Positions 42,761-51,916 of a DNA stretch of 64,000 nt are shown here, in pieces. Below the pieces are notes generated by a model. That model saw nothing but the letters and a program-made list of their open reading frames with translations, did not search any database and had not been told where the DNA came from. The DNA is taken from contig NZ_AJGC01000002.1 of NCBI RefSeq assembly GCF_000257395.1, positions 541,001-605,000 of the forward strand, given 5' to 3'. A program made the translations under genes and the position numbers. This stretch comes from Rickettsiella massiliensis 20B. GTDB lineage: Bacteria > Pseudomonadota > Gammaproteobacteria > Diplorickettsiales > Diplorickettsiaceae. Every line of letters starts with the position of its first letter. Within the stretch, counting starts at the first letter, position 1.

Positions 42761-43419
42761 CCGGAAGAGGCCTTGCATCGCGTCTGCACGTTTGTATTGT
42801 TCAAACAAAAGGCCGTTATTTTTTCAAGTAAAATACGTGTTGCACAGTTCGCCGCTTGTGCACCACCTTGTGGATTATCTTGTGGTGCCCAGGTGACGAC
42901 AGTGAAATCCTGGGTCGCTAAGATACGAGGCGTCTTTGCATTAATCAGTTGTGCGCGTAAAAAAATTCTGAATTGGCTGGGATGACTTAAAAAATCCTGC
43001 TGAAAACTGAGAAGTTGAGTATTTAAAATAAAATCATAACGCATCGTTGTGGCGGTATTAAGAATCGCTTCAAAGCGCCCTGTATTTTGTAAGGCTTTAA
43101 TCAATAATGGATGCAGCATATGAGCAGGGGTATCGGCCCAGCGATTTTGTGAAAAAAATTGAAGCTGATAACGTCCGGGAATATAAATCATATGCGTATT
43201 GTTATAAATGGCATTGGTTCTGGGTTCAGTAATCAGCAAAATGCTCTTTTTTTGTGGCGCGCTAAGCGGCGCACCCGGAACAGAACTGGCTGCTAACGTG
43301 TAATAATGAATTGGTTTCACAGGCAGCGGTTTAAATAAAGTGCAAGCAGGCAGCAGGGTACAAACGATCACGCTGAAATAAAAACGTGTTTTTCTGAAAG
43401 TAGTCAGCAAACCAATCAT
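42757..43419 (-). CDS. ABC transport auxiliary lipoprotein, PqiC/LetC-like
   Basis: Outer-membrane lipoprotein that accompanies MCE lipid transporters. Lipobox LLPACTL near residue 25 gives a lipidated Cys. The mature part begins with proline-rich text and HYYTLAASSVPGAP, typical of the family, and later has YQLQFFSQNRWADTPAHML. 220 residues, intact. Starts directly after the MCE gene on the same strand, as fourth gene of the transporter operon. Confidence 0.85.
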   Translation of the reverse strand: MIGLLTTFRKTRFYFSVIVCTLLPACTLFKPLPVKPIHYYTLAASSVPGAPLSAPQKKSILLITEPRTNAIYNNTHMIYIPGRYQLQFFSQNRWADTPAHMLHPLLIKALQNTGRFEAILNTATTMRYDFILNTQLLSFQQDFLSHPSQFRIFLRAQLINAKTPRILATQDFTVVTWAPQDNPQGGAQAANCATRILLEKITAFCLNNTNVQTRCKASSG

Positions 43420-44235
43420 TTATTTTTCTCCTGGCCCAGGTGGAAGCGCCGTTTGGCCTCGTAACAAAAGTGCTGGGTTGCGTGTTAATTCCTCTGAAAA
43501 CTCAAGTAAATGATTGCTCAGAGTACCTAAATTAGTTAACAACTGATTACTCGCGGGTAAGGTTTGTAGAGTAAGGGTTTCCATTAAAGAAGGAAATAAA
43601 CGTGTCGCTTGCAGTGTCTGTGATAAAAGACGATCCAGTTGTTTACTTTGCACCGCTAAGTGTTGCGTTGTGCCATCTAAATTACGGAGAATAGAGTGAA
43701 ATAGTTTTGGATTTTCACCCCCCAATACATTTTGAATATTTTGCGTAATTTGATTCATATCTGTGGTGAGATTTTGTAACGTGCCGTCTAAGCGTGCTAA
43801 TAAAGAAGGTTTGCTGTGAATAATTGGGTATGATTCTCCTGGTGGTTTCACTAAAGGCCCCTGATTTTTAGGATCGTACTGTAAAGCAATATACGCAATT
43901 CCGGTTAAACCTTGGCTCATTAACGTAGCGGTGGTTCCGGCATTAATGGGGGTATTTTCTTCAACTTTGAGTAAAAGACGTACTTGATCGGGATATTCTT
44001 TTGAAAGTGAAATCGCTAAGACACTTCCTACTTCCACGCCATTATATTTGACGGTTGAATTGGTCGTAATTCCAGCCACAGACTCATTCATAATGACCCA
44101 ATACAGATGATAATGACGAGTAGAAAATCCACAAGAAAGCCAAGTGATTAATACCACAATGGCAGCAATTAAAGTGATAACAAATGTACCGACTAAGGTA
44201 TAATTAACTTCAGTTTCCACGTGTGGATTTCCCAT
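43420..44235 (-). CDS. MCE-domain lipid-binding protein, MlaD-like
   Basis: Periplasmic, membrane-anchored substrate-binding ring protein of a phospholipid transporter. One N-terminal helix (LVGTFVITLIAAIVVLITWL) is followed by a single MCE domain (VKYNGVEVGSVLAISL, LMSQGLTGIAYIAL) and a long helical C-terminal region. Start ATG 44235 (MGNPHVETEVNYTLVG) overlaps the end of the ATPase gene by 26 bases. An in-frame GTG at 44259 is an alternative. Intact. Confidence 0.88.
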   Translation of the reverse strand: MGNPHVETEVNYTLVGTFVITLIAAIVVLITWLSCGFSTRHYHLYWVIMNESVAGITTNSTVKYNGVEVGSVLAISLSKEYPDQVRLLLKVEENTPINAGTTATLMSQGLTGIAYIALQYDPKNQGPLVKPPGESYPIIHSKPSLLARLDGTLQNLTTDMNQITQNIQNVLGGENPKLFHSILRNLDGTTQHLAVQSKQLDRLLSQTLQATRLFPSLMETLTLQTLPASNQLLTNLGTLSNHLLEFSEELTRNPALLLRGQTALPPGPGEK

Positions 44236-45001
44236 AAATGTTTTGTGTAATACGTCCACGGGGTCCTTGGAAATAATGACGAATGGCTGGCGCAGAAGAT
44301 TGTGTTAACTGCGGCATTGGCAAACATTCGAGTACACGTCCTTCGCTCAAAAAAGCTACTTTATCAGTAATTTGCCATAATGTATCGACATCATGGGTGA
44401 CAAGTAAAATGGTTAAGCCAAAAATAGTACGTAAATCGAGCAATAATTGATCAAATCCAGTTGCGCCTTGAGGATCTAAACCCGCTGTGGGTTCATCCAA
44501 AAGCAATAACTCTGGATCTAAAATCAGTGCTCGGGCTAGGGCCGCTCGCTTGAGCATGCCACCACTGAGTTCGGCAGGATATTTTATCGCCGCTTCTATT
44601 GGTAAACCGACGGCTAATAATTTAAGTAAACCCAGTTCATTCTGTGTTTTTTTATCGAGCCGGGTGTATTCCCGGAGAGGAAAAGTAATATTTTCTAATA
44701 CCGTCAACGAAGTGAATAAAGCGGATTGCTGAAATAAAACGCCCCAACGTCGTTTAACGGCTAACAATGCTTTTGGCGGTAATGTGGCAATCACTTGGCC
44801 AAAAACGCGGATGGTCCCGGACGCATAGGGTTGTAACAACAAGATTTCACGTAGCAAAGTGGATTTACCCGAACCGCTTCCGCCAACCAGTGCGACAATT
44901 TCACCCGATTGAATGACCAAATCAATGCCTTTGTGCAACCATTGGCCACCTAAGTAAGTTTTTACTTGGTTTAATTCAATGATAGGGTGATAAGTCTTCA
45001 T
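44210..45001 (-). CDS. ABC transporter ATP-binding protein, MlaF-like
   Basis: ATPase of an MCE-type lipid transporter. Walker A VGGSGSGKST, Q-loop VLFQQSALF, signature LSGGMLKRAALARAL, Walker B LLLLDEPTAGLDP, and H-loop VTHDVDT. About 263 residues; the last 15 look unlike the family, and the frame overlaps the MCE gene, so a small error at the 3' end is possible. Downstream of the permease gene on the minus strand. Confidence 0.9.
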   Translation of the reverse strand: MKTYHPIIELNQVKTYLGGQWLHKGIDLVIQSGEIVALVGGSGSGKSTLLREILLLQPYASGTIRVFGQVIATLPPKALLAVKRRWGVLFQQSALFTSLTVLENITFPLREYTRLDKKTQNELGLLKLLAVGLPIEAAIKYPAELSGGMLKRAALARALILDPELLLLDEPTAGLDPQGATGFDQLLLDLRTIFGLTILLVTHDVDTLWQITDKVAFLSEGRVLECLPMPQLTQSSAPAIRHYFQGPRGRITQNIYGKSTRGN

Positions 45002-45019
45002 AAGAATATTATAGCTAAT

Positions 45020-46156
45020 TTAGATATTAATTGTGCTAAATAAGATAGAAAATAGCGCGTCGGCAATGATAATAAAGAAAATTGCTTGGACCACGCTACG
45101 GGTTGTTTTTTGACCCACACTGTCTGCACTGCCTTGGACACGTAGTCCTTGAAAACAGGCCACACTGGCAATAATTAACGCAAAAATGGGGGTTTTTCCT
45201 AAACCAATTAATAAAGATGATAAATTAACGACCTGAGGAAAACGACGTAAAAAATCGCCAAAACCGATATGTAACAAATTTTGGGTCATAAACATCCCAC
45301 CTAGAATACCAAAAATATCTGCCCAAATTGTTAACAAAGGTAAAGCAATCATCAGACCGAGGATGCGTGGTAAAATTAATAGTTGATTCGGTCGAACACC
45401 CATTGTCTGGAGTACATCGATTTCCTCTTTAATTTTCATTAAGCCGAGCTGTGCGGTAAACGCTGAACCACTTCGTCCAGCAATCATAATCGCGGTGATA
45501 AGCGGCGCGAACTCACGTAAAATTGACAGTCCCAGTAAATCAATAATAAACAAACTGGCGCCATAATTTTTAAGTTGTAAGCCCATTTGATAGGTTAATA
45601 CAATACCAATCATAAAGGCTAAAATAGCGATGATGCCTAAAGCACGCAGACCGCTGTTTTCCAGAACGCCCACCAAAGCCTGACCACGAATCGTGTGTGG
45701 GCGGATTAACCATTGTAAAGATTCACTAAAAATTTGACCGGTAAATGTTAAAAATGCACACAGTTCTTGCCAGAGGGTATGCGCTTTTTTTCCAATAAAG
45801 GCCAGACCTGTGTAAACACGGCGTATCGGTAAAGGTTTTAACTGTTGCGCGGTGTGTGCAATGCCTTCAAATAAATGTTGATATTTTTGATCGAACCCTT
45901 GTAGTTCAATGTGAAACCCTTGTTGTGTTAGTTGTTCAGTCCAACGATAAAGCTGCCAGGCGCCATAACTATCCATCGCCGTGATAGACGCTAAATGAAT
46001 TAATAGTTTCTTAGAAGTCTGATGGGTAAATCTAGGAAGGGATATAAAAATCGTCGGCACAAGATGGGTGAAGGTCCAAGCGCCTTGGCATTCAAGACAC
46101 GGTGTTGATGAGAGTTCACCTACCCGAATCGTAGCAGTTGGGTCAGCTTTTGACAT
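45020..46156 (-). CDS. ABC transporter permease, MlaE-like with N-terminal STAS-like domain
   Basis: Inner-membrane permease of the MCE lipid transporter. The first ~110 residues (LLIHLASITAMDSYGAWQLY) resemble a STAS domain fused to the permease, as in many proteobacterial homologues. The permease part has AIMIAGRSGSAFTAQLGLMK and EIDVLQTMGVRPNQLLILPR, the defining MlaE motifs, and five to six helices. Start ATG 46156 (MSKADPTATIRVG). Intact; heads the operon permease-ATPase-MCE-lipoprotein. Confidence 0.92.
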   Translation of the reverse strand: MSKADPTATIRVGELSSTPCLECQGAWTFTHLVPTIFISLPRFTHQTSKKLLIHLASITAMDSYGAWQLYRWTEQLTQQGFHIELQGFDQKYQHLFEGIAHTAQQLKPLPIRRVYTGLAFIGKKAHTLWQELCAFLTFTGQIFSESLQWLIRPHTIRGQALVGVLENSGLRALGIIAILAFMIGIVLTYQMGLQLKNYGASLFIIDLLGLSILREFAPLITAIMIAGRSGSAFTAQLGLMKIKEEIDVLQTMGVRPNQLLILPRILGLMIALPLLTIWADIFGILGGMFMTQNLLHIGFGDFLRRFPQVVNLSSLLIGLGKTPIFALIIASVACFQGLRVQGSADSVGQKTTRSVVQAIFFIIIADALFSILFSTINI

Positions 46157-46454
46157 AGTGGACCTGCAGTAAAACACATGAACAAACAGCGTCCTTTCCT
46201 ATCGGACGGATAATACAGAATATAAAACGCAAAGTCGAATGATTTGACGTTGCGTTATGATCCATTCTCTGTGGTAAGGGAACAGATAAGTAGATTTTTT
46301 TAATAGCAAGATTGTGTAGAGCTGTCGCTTTATGGATGGCCGGTATTATTATTTGGCTTAAGATCGATTCAACCATATGGACTTTGGCTAATATTTGACG
46401 TAAGCAGGCCGCATCATAGTAGGCATCGGAAACAAAACCTGCTTTCTTAAGCAC

Positions 46455-46565
46455 TCAAGCTTGAAATGCGCAGGGATTTTGTCCAGAATACGCGGCATAA
46501 CCTGTAGAAATAAAGCCAACCCAGGCCATAAAAAGCGCTGAAGTGATAATAAGTACTTTTTTCAT
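46455..46565 (-). CDS. Short exported peptide, 36 residues, possibly truncated by an in-frame TGA
   Basis: MKKVLIITSALFMAWVGF and a cleavage site near GYAA form a good signal peptide, leaving YSGQNPCAFQA before TGA at 46455-46457. AGAGAAAGA lies upstream. The same frame stays open for 103 more codons after the TGA, up to the mlaE start (46143). So it may be the head of a longer pseudogene of which only the signal is recognisable. Confidence 0.4.
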   Translation of the reverse strand: MKKVLIITSALFMAWVGFISTGYAAYSGQNPCAFQA

Positions 46566-46743
46566 ACGATCTTTCTCTTTGCTGTGATCAAATAAAGCCG
46601 CATAGCGCCCGCTATCGTGGTTTACTTATTCTTGAGAATAGTCGATTAATTTATAAGATTAAATTTAATCGGATTTGATCGGATTTAAAAAAAGAGAGTA
46701 AGACTCGACTTATAAACACGCTTTCGGTATAAAGAAGACCCTT

Positions 46744-47826
46744 ATGAAAAGCTCTTTATTAAAACGATTAACCGTATTGCTTGAACGCCATGAAGAATTA
46801 ACGGCGTTGCTGGGTGATTCTCAGACCATTCAGGATCAAAATCGTTTTCGCGATTTGTCCAAAGAATATGTTCAATTAGCGCCTATCGTACAATCTTTTC
46901 AGCGATATCAGGCGAATGTCGCCGCATTAAATGAAGCAAGGCAGTGTCTAGACGATGCCGATATCGAGATGCGTGCACTAGCGGAAGAAGAAATAATTTG
47001 TTTAAAACAGCAGCAGAGTCAACTTGAAGCAGAATTAGAACAATTACTTATTCCACGTGATCCCAATGACTCGCGAAATATTTTCTTAGAAATTCGTGCT
47101 GCAGCCGGTGGTGATGAGGCAGCGATTTTTGCAGGTAATTTATTTCGGATGTACTCACGATATGCCGAAACACAGGGTTGGCAGATTGAGATTCTCAATA
47201 GCCATCCGAGCGAACAAGGTGGTTATAAAGAAATCGTCTCGCGGATCAGTGGTACCGATGTGTATGCGCAATTAAAATTTGAATCTGGCGCGCACCGTGT
47301 GCAACGCGTTCCTGAAACCGAAGCACAAGGGCGTGTTCATACTTCAACTTGTACGGTTGCTATTCTTCCGGAGATAGAGGCATTAGACGAAGTGAACATT
47401 AATCCTAGCGAACTGAAAATTGATACGTTTCGCGCTTCCGGAGCGGGTGGTCAGCACGTTCAAAAAACCGATTCGGCAATTCGAATTACCCATATTCCTT
47501 CAGGGCTTGTGGTTGAATGTCAAGATGAACGTTCTCAACATAAAAATCGAGCCCGGGCGATGTCTTTATTGCAAGCCAAGCTGTTATCTGCGCAACAAAT
47601 GAAACAACAACAAGAAGAAGCGCAAGTACGGCGTAACTTAGTGGGTACCGGAGATCGTTCAGAACGAGTACGAACCTATAACTTTCCACAAGGTCGTTTA
47701 ACAGATCATCGTATTAACCTGACGCTTTATCAACTTACTGATATTATGGAAGGGAATTTACAACCTGTGATTCAAGCCTTAATTCGTGAAAATCAGGCCG
47801 ATAAACTAGCCGCAATGGGTGAATAA
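46744..47826 (+). CDS. prfA: Peptide chain release factor 1
   Basis: Recognises UAA/UAG and triggers peptide release. 360 residues, intact, the same length as E. coli RF1. The catalytic GGQ sits in [17 protein letters not shown], and the C-terminus has [20 protein letters not shown]. PrmC, which methylates the GGQ glutamine, is encoded just downstream. Start ATG 46744. Confidence 0.97.
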   Translation: MKSSLLKRLTVLLERHEELTALLGDSQTIQDQNRFRDLSKEYVQLAPIVQSFQRYQANVAALNEARQCLDDADIEMRALAEEEIICLKQQQSQLEAELEQLLIPRDPNDSRNIFLEIRAAAGGDEAAIFAGNLFRMYSRYAETQGWQIEILNSHPSEQGGYKEIVSRISGTDVYAQLKFESGAHRVQRVPETEAQGRVHTSTCTVAILPEIEALDEVNINPSELKIDTFRASGAGGQHVQKTDSAIRITHIPSGLVVECQDERSQHKNRARAMSLLQAKLLSAQQMKQQQEEAQVRRNLVGTGDRSERVRTYNFPQGRLTDHRINLTLYQLTDIMEGNLQPVIQALIRENQADKLAAMGE

Positions 47827-47983
47827 GCGAGCCTTATTACAAATTAAGAATAATAAAATAAAAGGTGAAATGTGAGCAGAGTTTAAAATTATTTTTACCT
47901 GTTCAGCTTAAGCCGGATGAAGAACTGTTTAAGTTTTTTATACGTTTATCATTCTACTTTTACTTATTTTAGGTGGCCACGTT

Positions 47984-48247
47984 GTGGCGGCCTTATTCAA
48001 TGGAGCCGTTGCAATTAGTTTAACGGTTTTGGGGGCTTTTAATTGGTTTTTATTTTCTTTTTTTTGTTTAAGTGTCTTGCTTTTCTTTGTCCTGACTTGG
48101 GGTGGGGTGTTGATTTTAGGCGCGATTGCGGTGATTTGGGCGATTACGGCGACTGTACTGTTCCCCATTTTATTGCCTATCTTTTTACCGTTGTTACTGA
48201 TTTTGCTTTTTATTTCGTATGTACGACGTAAGCAAGATCCCAACTAA
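47984..48247 (+). CDS. Hypothetical small membrane protein
   Basis: 87 codons from GTG 47984, almost wholly hydrophobic with two to three helices (FFCLSVLLFFVLTWGGVLIL) and a basic end (SYVRRKQDPN). The open frame extends upstream through IILLLLILGGHVV without a start. A frameshift in the T run near 47932-47937 would join it to a segment LKLFLPVQLKPDEELFKFF. Lies between prfA and prmC and probably belongs to their operon. Function unknown. Confidence 0.55.
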   Translation: MAALFNGAVAISLTVLGAFNWFLFSFFCLSVLLFFVLTWGGVLILGAIAVIWAITATVLFPILLPIFLPLLLILLFISYVRRKQDPN

Positions 48248-48271
48248 TTGTTGCGGGATGAATTGTACGCG

Positions 48272-49117
48272 ATGCAGTTAAACTTCTTATGGCGTTGGGC
48301 GATTGTCGAGCTAACGGCAACCAGCACGACGCCTCATTTGGATGCTGAGCTATTGATTGCCGATGCGCTCGGTTTAACTCGCGCACAATTGTATAGTCAA
48401 CCTGAAGCGCAATGCCTTTCTGCAGATCAACAACGATCGATTCAAGATATTGTTAAACGTCGAAAAAATGGCGAACCGATGGCCTATTTACGGGGCGAAC
48501 AAGAGTTTTGGTCGCTGACGTTGAAGGTGGATGAGCGCGTCTTGATTCCACGTCCTGAAACTGAATTATTAGTCGAATTACTTTTAAAACATTGCCCGCC
48601 ACAAAAGAATATAAAACTTGCTGAATTGGGAACTGGATCAGGTGCGATTGCACTTGCATTGGCGAGCGAACGCCCTAACTGGAAAATTGTAGCGAGCGAC
48701 TTCTCTGTGGAGGCGTTACAATTGGCCAGCGAGAATTTGCAACGACATGGGCTATCGAATGTTGAACTGCGTCACGGCGATTGGTTTCAGGTGTTCGGTA
48801 CATACGAATATTTTGACGTTATTGTAAGTAATCCACCGTATCTAGGGTGGGGCGATCCACATCTATCTTCTGAATTGAGTTTGGCATTTGAACCAAAAAC
48901 CGCTTTAATTGCAGGGAAAAATGGTTTAGAGGATTTAGAAAAAATTATTCAGCAAGCTCGAGCTTATCTTCCGCAGTCGGGCCAATTATTTTTAGAGCAT
49001 GGGTCTGAACAAGCGTCGATGGTTACCCAATTATTCAAAAAATATGGTTACCAGGCCATCCAATCTTACGCCGATCTAGCCGGACATTTACGTGTGACAA
49101 GCGGAAAATGGCATTAA
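48272..49117 (+). CDS. prmC: Release factor glutamine methyltransferase PrmC
   Basis: SAM-dependent enzyme that methylates the GGQ glutamine of RF1/RF2. SAM-binding motif LAELGTGSGAIALALASERP and catalytic NPPY (VIVSNPPYLGWGDP). N-terminal helical domain with DAELLIADALGLTRAQLYS; PRPETELLVE precedes the Rossmann fold. Start ATG 48272 (MQLNFLWRW) gives 281 residues, near the family length; a TTG at 48248 is an alternative. Intact. Confidence 0.95.
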   Translation: MQLNFLWRWAIVELTATSTTPHLDAELLIADALGLTRAQLYSQPEAQCLSADQQRSIQDIVKRRKNGEPMAYLRGEQEFWSLTLKVDERVLIPRPETELLVELLLKHCPPQKNIKLAELGTGSGAIALALASERPNWKIVASDFSVEALQLASENLQRHGLSNVELRHGDWFQVFGTYEYFDVIVSNPPYLGWGDPHLSSELSLAFEPKTALIAGKNGLEDLEKIIQQARAYLPQSGQLFLEHGSEQASMVTQLFKKYGYQAIQSYADLAGHLRVTSGKWH

Positions 49118-49281
49118 TTGAAAATATGATCTATAAACCACTAATAACAAGAAAAAGCCAGCGCGCCCTTGCCAAAGAATGAGAATAGATTGCCACGGCA
49201 AATGTTTTTTGGTATAGATGTGTTTGGTTTTTTTGGGTGTGCCAAATATTGGCAAATTTAAATTCTCAAAAGGAGCTTTTT

Positions 49282-50254
49282 ATGTTAGCGAAAAAAACGC
49301 CAGTAAAACGTAAAAAACGTACTGTAGCTAAGAAGTCTACCGCTGCACGTAAAAAAACGACAAGAACCGTGAAACGCAAGACAACAGCAACGCGTACAAA
49401 ATCAACTCGTGGTCGTAAACCGGGCCCAAAAAAGAAAACCACTGCTAAGCGTAAAACAAAAGTGGCTGCGACAAGAAAACGAAAAACCACCACAGCTAAA
49501 AAACGTAAAACCACTGCGGTAAAACGTAAACGAACAACTACGCGTAAAAAGAAAGCGACAACAGGAACAGGTGTTCGTAAAAAAAGAGTCACGCGACGCA
49601 AAGTGAAAAAACCTTCATCGGTAAAAAAAAGCCTAGTAAACGCAAAGCCTCGCAAAAAACGTCGAAGCCCACGCAAGCTAAAGTCGTAGCCAAACGCACT
49701 TTGAAAAAAGTGGCCGCAAAGCCAGTGACTGCAGCGAAGGTTATTCAAAAGACCGCTCGAAAAAAACGAAAGCAAACGAAGTCTGATTCCCAGGCGCTAC
49801 CTGTAGTAGAACAAAAATCATCACTAGAAAATAACATGGCAGAACTTAAAAAATCGAAAAAACAGACTGAAAAAAAAGCTCCTTTTAGTGAGCAAAGACA
49901 AGATTCGATCACGGCCAATACCGCTGTCGATCTGAATATAGCGCCTTATAGGGAACGCCCTGGGGAAGACTATATGAGTTCTAATCAACAAGCGCACTTT
50001 CGACGCTTATTGCTCGAAAGAAAGCGGATGTTATTAGAAGATATGGGTCGGACGATGCATCACGGGATCGTGAACATAAACTCATTAAAAAAATTGAAGG
50101 TGCTTTACAGCAACTGGATGAAGGACACTATGGTTTTTGTAATTCGTGTGGCGTGGAGATTGGTATTCGCCGACTCGAGGCACGGCCGACAGCAATACTT
50201 TGCATAGATTGTAAAACCTTGGATGAAATTCGAGAAAAACAAATGGGCGGCTAG
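49282..50254 (+). CDS. dksA: Lysine/arginine-rich (histone H1-like) domain joined to RNA polymerase-binding DksA, frames broken
   Basis: Start ATG 49282 with AAAAGGAG upstream. The first ~180 residues are Lys/Arg/Thr repeats ([17 protein letters not shown] and on), like bacterial histone H1-like proteins. One missing A in the run at 49622-49629 hides that this frame continues through [15 protein letters not shown] to [15 protein letters not shown] and then into DksA ([29 protein letters not shown]). A second break near 50060 loses about 30 residues, including the coiled-coil tip Asp residues. The end reads [20 protein letters not shown] and [17 protein letters not shown] with the four zinc Cys. 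DksA tunes rRNA and stress promoters with ppGpp. The fusion is inferred from the repaired frame; a separate DksA start at 49834 has no ribosome-binding site. Confidence 0.8.
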
Positions 50255-50307
50255 TTTTCTACCCAAGGGGCGGTATAATATCCGCCCTTGCTGGGGAAAC
50301 TAATTTT

Positions 50308-51707
50308 ATGCCAAACGCACTCCGTCAACTCTATCGAACTTCTTTAAGCTTACTTACTGATTTTTACCAACTGACAATGGCTTATGGCTACTGGAAAGCG
50401 GGTATTCATGAACGTGAAGCGGTATTTTATCACTGTATGCGATTTGTGCTGGGTTAGGGACATTGATTGATTATCTAGTTGACTTCCAGTTTACAGAAGA
50501 AGACTTGAGTTATTTAGCTGAACTGAAGACGGCACAAGGTCATCGCCAATTTCCAGATGCTTTTCTTGAATACTTACGAACGCTGCGCTTTTCTTGTGAT
50601 CTACACGCAATTGAAGAAGGATCGGTGGTTTTTCCTCAAGAACCGTTGGTTCGTATCCAAGGCCCTTTATTACAATGCCAATTATTAGAAAGTATTTTAC
50701 TCAATATTATTAATTTTCAGACACTGATTGCGACCAATGCGGCACGAGTGGTTCAAGCGACGCAAAATGAGCCTGTACTTGAATTTGGTTTACGACGTGC
50801 TCAAGGTTTTGATGGTGCATTAATGGCAAGTCGTGCTGCACATATCGGTGGTTGTAGCGCGACATCGAATGTATTGGCAGGTAAATTATTTAATATTACA
50901 ATTCGTGGTACCCAAGCGCACAGTTGGATTCTTTGTTTTGATTCAGAGCGAGAAGCGTTTCGTGAGTATGCCAAGACGTTTCCGGATCAAACCGTTTTCT
51001 TAGTCGATACGTTTAATACACGACAAGGTGTCAAGCATGCGATTGAAGTGGCCGATGAGTTAAAGGAAAATGGCTTTCGTTTAGCCGGTGTTCGTTTAGA
51101 TTCAGGAGACCTTGCCTATTTAAGTGAACAGGCACGACGCCAGCTTGATGAAGCGGGTTATTGTGATGCACAAATTATTGCGAGTAATAATCTAACTCCT
51201 CAAGTGATTACCAGTTTAAAAGAGCAAAAAGCCAGTATTGATAGTTGGGGAGTGGGTACACATTTAATTACAGCATTTGAGCAGCCGGCTTTAGATGGCG
51301 TTTATAAACTCAGTGCGATGCGTTCTGCGCAAGGCGATTGGCAATATAAGGTAAAACTTTCAGAACAGACACTCAAGATATCGACGCCCGGTATTTTAGC
51401 TGCACGACGTTTTTATTTAGATGAGAGTTGTCAGTTTGCGATGGCGGATATGATTTATGATCAAAATACGGGGGTGCCGGAAGAATGTATTATTATTGAT
51501 CCTGTTGACCCAACACGTCGTTGTCCTATCCCGAAGGGAACACCTTATCAAGAGTTAATGCAACCGATCTTTAAAAAAGGTCAATTCATTTATAAGCGAC
51601 CTACTTTGCAAGAAGCACGTAAAAAAACACATCAGCATTTACAACATTTTCATGAAAGTATTCGGCGTTTATTAAATCCTCATCTTTATCCTGTGGGGGC
51701 TGGTTGA
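50308..51707 (+). CDS. pncB: Nicotinate phosphoribosyltransferase, small internal deletion
   Basis: Makes nicotinate mononucleotide for NAD salvage. Starts MPNALRQLYRTSLSLLTDFY; active-site text includes LEFGLRRAQGFDGALMASRA and RGTQAHSW (His of the phospho-enzyme). FRLAGVRLDSGDLAYLS contacts phosphate. A break near 50435 loses about 14 residues, including the usual Phe-Arg-Lys-Asn-Pro, before YAICAGLGTLIDYL. About 470 codons. pncA lies 3.1 kb downstream, beyond a degraded gene. Confidence 0.93.
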
Positions 51708-51916
51708 AGAACTGTATCATCATAAACTAAAAATTATTCTTAAAGAAAAAGGACTATTAAAAGAGTCTCTTTAGCAGAGTTTATTTTAGTCATCTTTATA
51801 GTAATCAATTTTTCAAATAAACTAGTATTTGAAAATAAATATCGTTCTGATTATCTATCAGATATTTAAATGGATAAAATGTCTGTAAAATAAATTTCTT
51901 GCAAAGGATTGTCTCT

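Noticed and set aside
46455-46457. Selenocysteine codon at the in-frame TGA
   Set aside because: No SECIS-like hairpin, no selenoprotein family match, and no sign of selenocysteine machinery in the window. A nonsense codon is simpler.
49266-49775. Phe/Arg-rich minus-strand frame opposite the lysine-rich gene
   Set aside because: It is the mirror of the Lys/Arg codons on the plus strand, with no ribosome-binding site or family match.
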